64,000 bases of DNA from Hungatella sp. UBA3048 (GTDB lineage Bacteria; Bacillota; Clostridia; Lachnospirales; Lachnospiraceae). Every line of letters starts with the position of its first letter. The stretch's first letter is position 1. The stretch lies in assembly GCA_002367105.1 (NCBI GenBank), contig DFCS01000037.1:1-64000 (forward strand), in the 5' to 3' direction. The notes beneath the pieces were generated by a model. That model saw only the letters and a program-made list of their open reading frames with translations. It searched no databases and had not been told where the DNA came from. Positions 53,102 through 61,443 of the stretch are shown here, piece after piece. The position numbers and the translations under genes are program-made.

Positions 53102-54949
53102 TCAGTCCTGGAGTGTCTTTCCCATCTGACTCATAACCATATCATAATACCGGCCTTGCTCGTTCATCAGGCTTTTGTGATTTCCATTTTCCAGGATCCG
53201 CCCATCACCAATTACCATGATGCGGTCCGCATCGCGGATTGTCGAAAGACGATGGGCGATTAAAAAGCTGGTCCGGTTCTGCATGAGACTGACCAAAGCC
53301 TTTTGTATCTCTTTCTCTGTCTTGGTATCAACACTGCTTGTTGCTTCATCAAGGATCAAAATCGGGCTGTCACAGAGAACTGCTCTTGCAATGGATATCA
53401 GCTGTCTCTGTCCCTGGCTTAAATTATCGGTAGCCGCGGAGACATTCGTCGCATAACCTTTGGGAAGTTTATCAATAAAGTCGTGGGCATGGGCAATTTT
53501 CGCCGCCTGGATCACTTCTTCCTCCGTGGCATCATTCTTAGAGTAACGGATATTGTCCATGATCGTTCCACTGAAGAGACTGGTATCCTGAAGCACAACG
53601 GAAAAGCATCTTCTTAAACTGTCCCGTTTGATTTGGGTGATCGGCACCTTGTCGATTATGATTTCACCGCTGTCCGCATCATAAAATCTTGTTAACAGAT
53701 TGACAATCGTCGTTTTACCGGCACCGGTTTCTCCGACTAATGCAATAACCTCCCCTGGATTTACATGAAAACTTACGTTTTTTAGAATCGGCTTTGTTTT
53801 GTCATAGGAAAAACACACATTATGAAAGGAAACTTCTCCGACTGGATGTTGGATCTCTACCGCATCCTTATGATCTTCGGTTTCCTCCTCATGATCCAAT
53901 ATTTCAAAAACCCGCTCGGCTCCGGCCAGCGCTGATTGTATCGTATTAAACATTCCTGCCACAGAATTAAGCGGTTGTGCAAACTGCTTTGAATAACTTA
54001 AAAAGCTCACTACCGTTCCTACTTTCAGGCCATAGCTTACCGATAAGATACCACCTAAGATTGCAACAACTGCAAATACAAAATTATTGATGATATTCAT
54101 TAACGGCATCATATAACCTGACCAAACCTGGGCTTTACTGCTGCTTTCACATAAGCGCTCGTTGATTTCTTTAAACTGATGAATGACATCTTCTTGTCTG
54201 TCAAAGGCTTTCACCATTTTTAAACCAAGAATATTCTCTTCTATGACACCGTTTAGTGCTCCAAGACTTCTCTGCTGTGCCAAAAAGTAAGCACGGCTTT
54301 TGGTGGCAATCGTTTTAGTTAATAAGGTAACTAACGGTACGCACAGCAAAACCATAAAGGTAAGCGGCAGGTTCAAACGGATCATGACTGCCAGAGAACC
54401 CACTAGGGTTAAAATGCTGGAGATCAGCTGTGTTGTAGTCTGTGCTATGGTGGAACTGATATTGTCCACGTCATTTGTAATTCTGCTCATGGTATCTCCA
54501 TGAGACCGGGTGTCATAAAATTCAAGGGGAAGCTTCTGCATTTTCTCAAAAAATGTAGTACGAAGCGTAAAAACCAGCTTCTGGGAGATCCGCAGCATCA
54601 TTACACCATTAATTAAATTAAGCAGCCAGTTGATCAGATAGAAACTTAATAGGATGATAAGAAGTGAAACCAGCTTGGCGGAATCTACGCTCCTATTCGT
54701 GATATTAAAGGTATTGAATGTCATACCCACATAGTATGGAATCGCTACTGATATCAGGGAAGAGAGGACGGTCAGAAAGATTGCCGCAAATATGGTCTTA
54801 CCCCACCGCATATAGATTTTAACAATCCGAAGAAGCGTTCCTTTTGCATTCTTTGGTTTTGCTGTCGGAGCAAAACGGTTCCTTCCGCCTCCCGGACGCC
54901 TGCTCATTGTCGGTACTTTTGGCTGCTGCTGACTGTATTTTTCTGCCAT
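53102..54949 (-). CDS. ABC exporter half, canonical-ATPase subunit of a heterodimer
   Basis: A 615-residue fused membrane/ATPase half-transporter. A basic, Pro-rich cytoplasmic N-terminus (about 1-35) precedes six membrane segments (about 50-340) and the nucleotide-binding domain: Walker A GETGAGKT, Walker B ILILDEATS with catalytic Glu, and a variant signature LSQGQRQ. That variant with an intact Glu is the pattern of the TM288/BmrD-type subunit. Its partner is encoded 3 bp upstream at 54953. Likely exports drugs, peptides or lipids. Confidence 0.9.
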   Translation of the reverse strand: MAEKYSQQQPKVPTMSRRPGGGRNRFAPTAKPKNAKGTLLRIVKIYMRWGKTIFAAIFLTVLSSLISVAIPYYVGMTFNTFNITNRSVDSAKLVSLLIILLSFYLINWLLNLINGVMMLRISQKLVFTLRTTFFEKMQKLPLEFYDTRSHGDTMSRITNDVDNISSTIAQTTTQLISSILTLVGSLAVMIRLNLPLTFMVLLCVPLVTLLTKTIATKSRAYFLAQQRSLGALNGVIEENILGLKMVKAFDRQEDVIHQFKEINERLCESSSKAQVWSGYMMPLMNIINNFVFAVVAILGGILSVSYGLKVGTVVSFLSYSKQFAQPLNSVAGMFNTIQSALAGAERVFEILDHEEETEDHKDAVEIQHPVGEVSFHNVCFSYDKTKPILKNVSFHVNPGEVIALVGETGAGKTTIVNLLTRFYDADSGEIIIDKVPITQIKRDSLRRCFSVVLQDTSLFSGTIMDNIRYSKNDATEEEVIQAAKIAHAHDFIDKLPKGYATNVSAATDNLSQGQRQLISIARAVLCDSPILILDEATSSVDTKTEKEIQKALVSLMQNRTSFLIAHRLSTIRDADRIMVIGDGRILENGNHKSLMNEQGRYYDMVMSQMGKTLQD

Positions 54950-54952
54950 ACG

Positions 54953-56671
54953 TTATGCCTCCCTACCGCTTTCAATCTGTGTGTAATAGATATCCTGGTA
55001 GACTTCACAGGACTCCATTAATTCTTCATGGGTACCAAATCCCACCTTCCGGCCATTCTCCATAACCAGAATTTTATCCGCGGACATGGCAGTTCCGCAG
55101 CGCTGTGTGATCAAAATCACAGTCTGTCTTAGCTCTTTATCCTTTAGACCTTCCCGTACCTTTGCCTCGGTAACGGCATCAAGCGCACTGGTCGCGTCAT
55201 CTAAAATCAGTATAGAAGCTTTTTTTATAATCCCCCTGGCAATTGAAAGACGCTGCTTCTGTCCCCCAGATAAATTAACTCCGCCGCTTCCAAGAATACT
55301 GTCATATCCTTCAGGCATCTGCATGATAAAGCCTGCCTGTGCTTTATGAGCTGCCTGCCGCAGCTCATCCGCAGCGGCGTGTTTATCCCCCCATTTAAGA
55401 TTATCCCCTACTGATCCTGAAAACAGCATTGGTTTCTGCGGAACCACCGCTACATTACTTCGGACCACATCCGCGCCCAGCATTTTTATATCGTAATTGT
55501 CCAGAATGATTTTTCCGCTGTCCACATCATAAAAACGAAGCAGAAGCCAGGTAATTGTAGATTTTCCGCTCCCGGTGGGACCGATAATCGCAAGGCTTTC
55601 CCCGCTGTTAACGGAGAAAGAAAGATCTTTAACTGCCGGAACCCCGCTCCCGTTTGGATAGGCAAAGGTAACATTTTCAAAGGTTATTTTCCCACTTAGT
55701 TTTCTTTTTTCATAACTTCTTAAACAATCTTCTTCACAGTCAAAAACTTCACCGATCCGGGCCGTAGAAGCTTTGGTACGGACGAACATGGTAAATACAT
55801 TCGTTATCATAATCAGAGAGGTAAGTATCTGTGCCATATAGATGGTAAACGCCGTAATATCTCCTGTATTAGCAAGATCCATCGTAAATAGTCTGCTGCC
55901 AATATAAATCACAACAGATATTCCGATTCCCACAGCAAGTGTTAAAAGTGGCGAGATAACTGTATTGACCATTTGGGAGGATATCCCCTTTCGCATCAAA
56001 TTCTGGTTGGCCTCTTCAAATTTATCTTTTTCCTTTCCAAAAGTACCAAACGCTTTGACGAGCCGCACACCGATCAAATATTCCTGTACCTTTGAATTAA
56101 CCTGATCCATAGCCCTTTGCAGCTGGTAGAATCTTGGATAGCTGATTTTCATGCTAAAATAAATTAATATGGTAACGACAGCTACAACTCCATATATAAT
56201 GAGACTGAGCCGGATATTAAGAAAGCTTGCCAGCACCATGCTGCCGATACAGACAACAGGCGCCTTAAGGAAAATACGCATCATACCATTTACAAATTGT
56301 ATGATTTGAGAAGTATCATTTGTCATCCTGGTTATGAGTGAACCGCTTTCAACCTTATCCGCACTTACCTCCGAAAAAGACATGATTTTCTCAAATAAAT
56401 CTGCCCGTAAATCCGCTCCCATTCTTTGAGAAACGTGGCTTGCCAAAATGTTTCGCGCAACGGCAAAACATGCTCCTATCAAGGTTACAATGAGCATCAG
56501 CAGGCCCCAATAATAAACCTTTGCCAGAGAGCCTTTTTCAATTCCGCTGTTTACGATATGTGACATCAGCGTAGGTCCCAGCAAATCACAGACCGCTTCC
56601 AGCGTCACGCATAAAACGGCTATGAAAAACGGCGTTTTATATCTTCTGAAATATTTGCCATAAAGTTTCAT
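54953..56671 (-). CDS. ABC exporter half, degenerate-site subunit of a heterodimer
   Basis: A 572-residue half-transporter: six membrane segments (about 15-310) and an ATPase domain with Walker A GPTGSGKS, canonical signature LSGGQKQ and Walker B ILILDDATS, where Asp replaces the catalytic Glu. Together with the LSQGQ variant of the partner this defines one degenerate ATP site, as in TM287/TM288 and BmrCD. Start set at ATG 56671 with AGGAG upstream; the frame to 56746 would run through the promoter. First gene of the two-gene exporter operon. Confidence 0.9.
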   Translation of the reverse strand: MKLYGKYFRRYKTPFFIAVLCVTLEAVCDLLGPTLMSHIVNSGIEKGSLAKVYYWGLLMLIVTLIGACFAVARNILASHVSQRMGADLRADLFEKIMSFSEVSADKVESGSLITRMTNDTSQIIQFVNGMMRIFLKAPVVCIGSMVLASFLNIRLSLIIYGVVAVVTILIYFSMKISYPRFYQLQRAMDQVNSKVQEYLIGVRLVKAFGTFGKEKDKFEEANQNLMRKGISSQMVNTVISPLLTLAVGIGISVVIYIGSRLFTMDLANTGDITAFTIYMAQILTSLIMITNVFTMFVRTKASTARIGEVFDCEEDCLRSYEKRKLSGKITFENVTFAYPNGSGVPAVKDLSFSVNSGESLAIIGPTGSGKSTITWLLLRFYDVDSGKIILDNYDIKMLGADVVRSNVAVVPQKPMLFSGSVGDNLKWGDKHAAADELRQAAHKAQAGFIMQMPEGYDSILGSGGVNLSGGQKQRLSIARGIIKKASILILDDATSALDAVTEAKVREGLKDKELRQTVILITQRCGTAMSADKILVMENGRKVGFGTHEELMESCEVYQDIYYTQIESGREA

Positions 56672-56732
56672 CATTCTCCTCTGCTTCCAAATGATCTTAT
56701 TCTTAAAATCATTGCCAAATGTGTTAAAATAT

Positions 56733-56761
56733 AGTATATCACGCAAAAAGCTGAAAGTTAA
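56733..56761 (-). promoter_or_regulatory. ABC exporter operon promoter
   Basis: Minus-strand TTAACT (56756-56761), 17-nt spacer, TATACT (56733-56738), about 60 bp before the ATG at 56671. Confidence 0.6.
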
Positions 56762-56928
56762 TATTTTCTGATTTTTTCTTTTTCAGTGAATCGGATATTC
56801 GCAATCCGTCTCACTGCTTAATGGAGTTAAGCAAAGCTGACAGCTTTTTTATTTTCTATATATTTCCATCATATTTTTTTTATTTATGCTCATAATAAGA
56901 TTGTGTTCAAAAACACATCATTATAGAC

Positions 56929-57047
56929 GGAGGTGTCAAGCTATGGATGGCAATGCGGAAATAACAGTTTAGCTGTTAGCGAAGTGTTGTTAACAGCTTA
57001 ACCCTAAGTACGAAAAATGTCCCAAAATTTTATTTTGGGGCATTTTT
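56929..57047 (+). ncRNA. Leader-peptide/attenuator-like short transcription unit, function unknown
   Basis: GGAGGTG (56929-56935) precedes a 9-codon frame (MDGNAEITV, 56943-56972). Its last codons contain TAACAG, which can pair with CTGTTA (56973-56978); CTGTTA can instead pair with a second TAACAG (56991-56996) in a 12-bp stem with one mismatch (56967-56978 / 56991-57002). A strong terminator follows (AAAAATGTCCCAAAAT / ATTTTGGGGCATTTTT, 57013-57047). No plus-strand gene follows within 3 kb, so the unit looks self-contained. Matches no RNA family I know. Confidence 0.5.
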
Positions 57048-57070
57048 CATGTTATAATCCTGATAGATAG

Positions 57071-57105
57071 AAAAATACGCCCTGGGCCAGCCTGGCCACA
57101 GGACG
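57071..57105 (-). terminator. Terminator of the TrxR/YeeE/TusA operon
   Basis: Arms CGTCCTGTGGCC / GGCCCAGGGCG followed on the minus strand by TATTTTTC, about 30 bp after the stop at 57138. Confidence 0.8.
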
Positions 57106-57137
57106 TTTCGATTAAAACTTAATCTATTGTATTCTTC

Positions 57138-58358
57138 TTATTTGCAAATGCTGTTTATGCGCTCCGGAGTTATTTCACCATAATACTTTTCCATAATCTG
57201 ACCATCTTTGATCCAGACGAAACAGGGAGTACTCTCAACATCAAGCCGTTTTGCAATGCCATCTGATTTATAAACGTCGATGCAGGATACCCGGATGCCG
57301 CCATGATCCTGTTCAAACTCTTTGAAAACCGGCAGCAGTTCTCTTGCATGGGGATCGATTGCATTATAAATGTATGCCAGAGAAGATTTTCCTTCATTCA
57401 TAATCTGCTTTTCAACTATTTCACTTTCCGAAACATATTTTTCTGCACCGTATCCGGCCACGGCACCGTCTCCCACCGCTGTTGCAACCTGCTTTAAGTA
57501 TTTGTCACGTACATCTCCTACTGCAAATACTCCGGGGAGGTTTGTTTCCATCCGTTCATTTGTTAACAGATAACCGCCTCGGTTCATGTCCAGAATGTCA
57601 CGGAATATTTCTGTGTTTGGCAGATAGCCGATAAACAAGAAGCAGCTGTCCACATGTACGGGAACTTTTTCCTCTGTTTTCACATTTTTTAACACAACTG
57701 TGTCCAGCCTTTCGTCTCCCTCAAAACTGTCTACAACCGTATTCCAGATAAATTCCATTTTCGGATTTGCCAGAGCCTGAGCCTTTGCAATCTCGTTGCA
57801 GTCCATTTTTCCATTCTCATGCATGACAGATACCAGAACCTTATCTGCAAATTTGGTTAAAAATATCCCTTCTTCAATGGCTGCGTCACCGCTTCCGATG
57901 ACCATAACAGTCTTTCCGGTGTTTGCCGCTGCATCACAGGTGGCGCAGAAAGAAATCCCTTTGTCGTAAAGATATAATTCCTCATTTTTTGCTCCGGTCA
58001 GACGTGGTTTGCCGCCGCTTCCGACAATAACAACCTTTGCCTGGTAAATGGTTCGAAACGTTTCTACCTGCTTGATATCTCCTTCCAGAGATACGGATTT
58101 TACATCAGTTAATTTAAACTCCACGCCGAATTTTTTGGCCTGTTTATGAAATAATTCCATCAGTCCAAGGCCTGTCGCCCCATCCGGAAAACCAGGATAA
58201 TTCTCTATTTCATTGGTATATGTGGCAAGCCCGCCTACCAGAGTTTTTTCTATGATCAGCGTTTTCAGCTTGGCTCTGCCGCAATATATTCCTGCAGTTA
58301 AACCAGCTGCTCCGCCCCCTATAATTACAACATCATATGATTCTGTTTTTTTAGTCAT
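57138..58358 (-). CDS. Thioredoxin-reductase-like flavoprotein fused to a thioredoxin-fold domain
   Basis: A 406-residue protein. Residues about 1-310 are a TrxR/AhpF-type FAD oxidoreductase: FAD motif IIGGGAAGLTAGIY, redox pair CATC in SFCATCDAA, NADPH motif GSGDAAIEEG, FAVGDV at the end. Residues about 325-406 have a thioredoxin fold (RVSCIDVYKSDGIAKRLDVESTPCFV, with cis-Pro), but the position of the CxxC active site reads YNAIDPHA with no cysteines. The start is ATG 58358 (GAGAGGA upstream). Last gene of the YeeE/TusA operon; may reduce a persulfide or selenium adduct. Confidence 0.85.
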   Translation of the reverse strand: MTKKTESYDVVIIGGGAAGLTAGIYCGRAKLKTLIIEKTLVGGLATYTNEIENYPGFPDGATGLGLMELFHKQAKKFGVEFKLTDVKSVSLEGDIKQVETFRTIYQAKVVIVGSGGKPRLTGAKNEELYLYDKGISFCATCDAAANTGKTVMVIGSGDAAIEEGIFLTKFADKVLVSVMHENGKMDCNEIAKAQALANPKMEFIWNTVVDSFEGDERLDTVVLKNVKTEEKVPVHVDSCFLFIGYLPNTEIFRDILDMNRGGYLLTNERMETNLPGVFAVGDVRDKYLKQVATAVGDGAVAGYGAEKYVSESEIVEKQIMNEGKSSLAYIYNAIDPHARELLPVFKEFEQDHGGIRVSCIDVYKSDGIAKRLDVESTPCFVWIKDGQIMEKYYGEITPERINSICK

Positions 58359-58432
58359 TACAGCCTGTTCCTCTCTGAATATTCTTATATTTTTATAGGG
58401 GCAATCAAATATGATCGCCCCATGATTACAAA

Positions 58433-58981
58433 TTACATAAAATATTTGGCTAATAATTTGCTTCCCAGAAAAGCTCCTACCAGCAGAAATGCACCGAATA
58501 CCCATCCGGATAAGGAAAAGGATGAAATTGCGGTAAATAACGCTCCTATATTACAACCATTTGCAAGCCTTGCTCCATAGCCCATTAACAATCCGCCAAG
58601 AACTGCTGCTATTACCTGCCGAAAAGACTTGATCTTTTTGATCTTAAACTGTGATGCAAATAACGTTGCCGCAAAAGCACCCAGTACAATCCCTAAATTG
58701 CGGATGGAAGCACCGTCTGCCAGAAAGCTGGTATTTAGTTCCTTCTGCATTTTCTCAGAGGCATAATATACCCAGCCGCTTGCGTCACCGCCAAGAGCTT
58801 TGTAGATCCAGGTACCCCAGTTGGCAAATGCGCTTGTAACTCCCCAGCCGCTTCCAAGAGCTGCAAAATGGGCAATTTGAAAAACTGCAAGCAATACAGC
58901 ACCGGCCACATATGTTAAGGGTTCTTTTAACAGCTTTTTGTAAATGGGTTGTTCGCCAAGCTTAATAAAAAATTGCTTCAA
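58433..58981 (-). CDS. YeeE/YedE-family sulfur transporter, C-terminal half
   Basis: A 182-residue membrane protein with four or five membrane segments. It matches the second half of YeeE/YedE (TsuA) thiosulfate/selenium-linked permeases: GYGARLANGCNIGALFTAIS, with the conserved Cys of the second repeat. Start is TTG 58981 after GCAGGTGA. The first half is encoded separately at 59267, with a TusA gene between. The two proteins probably assemble into one transporter. Confidence 0.85.
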   Translation of the reverse strand: MKQFFIKLGEQPIYKKLLKEPLTYVAGAVLLAVFQIAHFAALGSGWGVTSAFANWGTWIYKALGGDASGWVYYASEKMQKELNTSFLADGASIRNLGIVLGAFAATLFASQFKIKKIKSFRQVIAAVLGGLLMGYGARLANGCNIGALFTAISSFSLSGWVFGAFLLVGAFLGSKLLAKYFM

Positions 58982-59010
58982 ATTTATTCACCTGCTTTCA
59001 AAGAAGTTAT

Positions 59011-59238
59011 CTACTTCGTCTTCTCAATGACAATTTCCCATTCACCATCATCTACTTCTTCAATTTCGACGTTATGTCCCTGTTTCCTTGCCCACTCAGG
59101 AATATTCTTCATTGCACAGCTGTGATCGATGGATACAGCCAGAACGTCTCCTACGGATAACTCATTGATTTTTTTCTCAGTTTTCATAAGCGGGACCGGA
59201 CAAGCCTCTCCCAGACAATCTAATGTAAATTCAGCCAT
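59011..59238 (-). CDS. TusA-family sulfur carrier protein
   Basis: A 75-residue TusA/SirA-like protein with the active cysteine in LGEACPVPLMK (Cys13, CPxP motif) and a second Cys in DHSCAMKNI. It would accept a persulfide (or selenide) from the YeeE/YedE transporter encoded on both sides and pass it on. AGGAGA precedes the ATG. Similar TusA partners (TsuB) accompany thiosulfate transporters. Confidence 0.92.
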   Translation of the reverse strand: MAEFTLDCLGEACPVPLMKTEKKINELSVGDVLAVSIDHSCAMKNIPEWARKQGHNVEIEEVDDGEWEIVIEKTK

Positions 59239-59266
59239 TTTATATCTCCTTTAATTTTAAATTATT

Positions 59267-59953
59267 TTATTCTGCACTTCCCATTTTCTTTTCCTGCCAT
59301 TTGGCAGCCGCTATGTATAACAGCACAATGATCAATCCCTGTACAACGATTGCACCAAACCAGCCAAACATATCAGGTAGAAAGATCTTCGGAGCATTTG
59401 TATTGAATTTGCTCCAGAAGTTCATATCATGTGCACCCCAGAAAGAGCCTGCAATGAAAAATACCAAAGACAGCATTTGCATGGTAAAGCCCTCTCCAAC
59501 GCGCATCAAGGTTCCGGATGCACAGCCGCCGGCAATGACCATTCCGATTCCGAACAGAACCGCACCGACAGCCAAGGGTAAACCGATAGGCGCTACCCCA
59601 ACCATGTTAAGATTGGAATCCGCATTTGCCAATACACCGGCATACTTGATTGCCCAGAAACCAACGCTGCCTACTGCAACTGCGACCAGTACGGCTCTTG
59701 TAACAGATGTGCTTCCTGTTATACATGGATCACGGAATGCTGCCGTAAAGCAGAAACGTGAACGCTGCAGGATATACCCGAATGCAATACCGAATCCCCA
59801 ATATACAGGCAGCTTATTACTCCCTCCTGCCAAATAAGATCCAAAAGCAATAATCAGGATTGTAACCAGAATTGCGTACGGAATCTGGCTTTTTTTCGGT
59901 TTTCTTGGCTTACGCATTCTTTCCCCACCTATTTTTGTGTTAACCTCTGACAC
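59267..59953 (-). CDS. YeeE/YedE-family sulfur transporter, N-terminal half
   Basis: A 228-residue membrane protein with five or six membrane segments. It carries the conserved cysteines of the first repeat: ILQRSRFCFTAAFRDPCITG and VIAGGCASGTLMRVGEG, the hydrophobic pore motifs of TsuA. The GTG at 59953 follows GGGGGAT; an ATG at 59917 after GGTGGGG is an alternative. First gene of the operon, divergent from the LysR regulator. Confidence 0.87.
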   Translation of the reverse strand: MSEVNTKIGGERMRKPRKPKKSQIPYAILVTILIIAFGSYLAGGSNKLPVYWGFGIAFGYILQRSRFCFTAAFRDPCITGSTSVTRAVLVAVAVGSVGFWAIKYAGVLANADSNLNMVGVAPIGLPLAVGAVLFGIGMVIAGGCASGTLMRVGEGFTMQMLSLVFFIAGSFWGAHDMNFWSKFNTNAPKIFLPDMFGWFGAIVVQGLIIVLLYIAAAKWQEKKMGSAE

Positions 59954-60138
59954 GTAAATCCCCCTTTCTTAAAAATAGTATTTGTTAATTTTATAACAAA
60001 ATCACAATTCAAATTATACCATACTTATCAGAATCCGGTTAATCAAGAATCTGATATGTCATAAGATTTACTTATAACCCATTATTTTATCACACTAGCC
60101 ACACCGAATTATATTTGCTATAATAAAAGAACAAAAAA

Positions 60139-60162
60139 GAACTGTTAAGTTTTTAACAGTTC
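60139..60162 (+). promoter_or_regulatory. Inverted repeat in the LysR/YeeE intergenic region
   Basis: Perfect 10-bp arms GAACTGTTAA / TTAACAGTTC separated by 4 nt, 42 bp before the lysR start, just downstream of a TATAAT at 60119-60124. Either an autoregulatory site or a leader hairpin. Confidence 0.55.
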
Positions 60163-60203
60163 AATCAATTGTTTTTTAATTAAATTAAGAAAGGCGGGGT
60201 AAC

Positions 60204-61103
60204 ATGAACATTCATAACCTGAAAATGTTTACAAAAATAGTGGAATCAGGCAGTATCTCAAAAACTGCCGAACAGATGAATATCAGCCAGTCCGCATTAA
60301 GCCAGCAGCTTCGAGTCATGGAACAGGAATTCAGTGCACGGCTTTTTGAGCGGAACTATCAAGGTGTGATTCCGACTAACATCGGTATGATTGTTTATAA
60401 CCGCGCTCTTGAGATTTTATCGTCCTATGACAGAATGCTGGTTGATATCACCAACGCACAGAATCAAAATAAAACCGTACATATTCTCGCTTCCCCCTGT
60501 GTTTATTCCTATGCCCTGCCATGCACGTTTTACCATGTAAAAAACAAGTATCCGGAATATACCCTTAATATGGAGATGATGTCCAGCAAAATCATAGAGG
60601 AAAAAATATCAAAAGGCGTTGCCGATATGGGGATCATCATAGGCAAGCCCAAGGATAAAAATCTATCTGCCAAAAAGGTATTTACCGACCGTGTTTTTCT
60701 GGTTGCCGGAGAAAAAATGAAGGTTCCAGTCCAGTTAGACTGCCAGGATCTATATCATTATCCGCTGCTGATGCTGGTCAACGCCCAAAAAACAAGACAG
60801 GTACTGGATAAAATGCTGAATAAAAACGGGATCCGCATCAATCAGCTGCATATTCCTTATGCCCTTGAATCCACGGAATCCATTAAGCTGTCCGCAATTA
60901 ATGGTTTTGGGCTTGCTTTTCTTCCTTATATGGCAATCAAGAAGGAGCTATACAATAGACAGCTCCGCATTGTTGAATGTCCATGCCTGGAGTTTGACAA
61001 CGAATACTATTCCATAAAAAATGCCGGCAGTGTTCCTCTCAATTATGAATCATCGAAACTCATTAAGTATATGGAAGCAATATTAAAAGAGACTATTTGT
61101 TAG
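60204..61103 (+). CDS. LysR-family transcriptional regulator
   Basis: A 299-residue regulator with the N-terminal winged helix (FTKIVESGSISKTAEQMNIS, QSALSQQLRVMEQEFSARLFER) and a periplasmic-binding-type effector domain (about 90-295). It diverges from the YeeE/TusA operon with 250 bp between, the usual layout for LysR control of adjacent genes, so it probably senses a sulfur or selenium signal. GGCGGGG precedes the ATG at 60204. Its 3' end overlaps the second tusA gene by 11 bp, tail to tail. Confidence 0.92.
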   Translation: MNIHNLKMFTKIVESGSISKTAEQMNISQSALSQQLRVMEQEFSARLFERNYQGVIPTNIGMIVYNRALEILSSYDRMLVDITNAQNQNKTVHILASPCVYSYALPCTFYHVKNKYPEYTLNMEMMSSKIIEEKISKGVADMGIIIGKPKDKNLSAKKVFTDRVFLVAGEKMKVPVQLDCQDLYHYPLLMLVNAQKTRQVLDKMLNKNGIRINQLHIPYALESTESIKLSAINGFGLAFLPYMAIKKELYNRQLRIVECPCLEFDNEYYSIKNAGSVPLNYESSKLIKYMEAILKETIC

Positions 61104-61314
61104 CAGAAATGGTGACTTCCCATACACCGTTAATGACTTCTTCCGCATCATAATTTAAATGATTGGCGTTACAAAACGTTTTAATATTAGAAATTGTACA
61201 GCTATGATCCGTAACCAGCATACATTCCTCACCGTTTTTTATGGAATCCAAAACATTTTTTAGTCTCAAGACAGGTACCGGACACATATCACCAAGGCAA
61301 TCAATTTTAACCAT
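61093..61314 (-). CDS. Second TusA-family sulfur carrier protein
   Basis: A 73-residue paralog of the protein at 59011: Cys11 in LGDMCPVPVLRL and DHSCTISNI with the second Cys retained. It lies outside the YeeE operon, convergent with and overlapping lysR, downstream of the dipeptidase gene. GAAGGAGC precedes the ATG at 61314. Either a distinct acceptor in the same relay or a duplicate. Confidence 0.9.
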   Translation of the reverse strand: MVKIDCLGDMCPVPVLRLKNVLDSIKNGEECMLVTDHSCTISNIKTFCNANHLNYDAEEVINGVWEVTISANK

Positions 61315-61443
61315 AAGCGCTCCTTCTGCACATTCCTATACCTTCACAGGAAGCTGTGCTTAAGATCTGATAAAAAACAGGGGACAGATTCATTTTATCT
61401 AAAATATTGCTGTCTATCAATAGGGAACTTTCAATATATCTAG

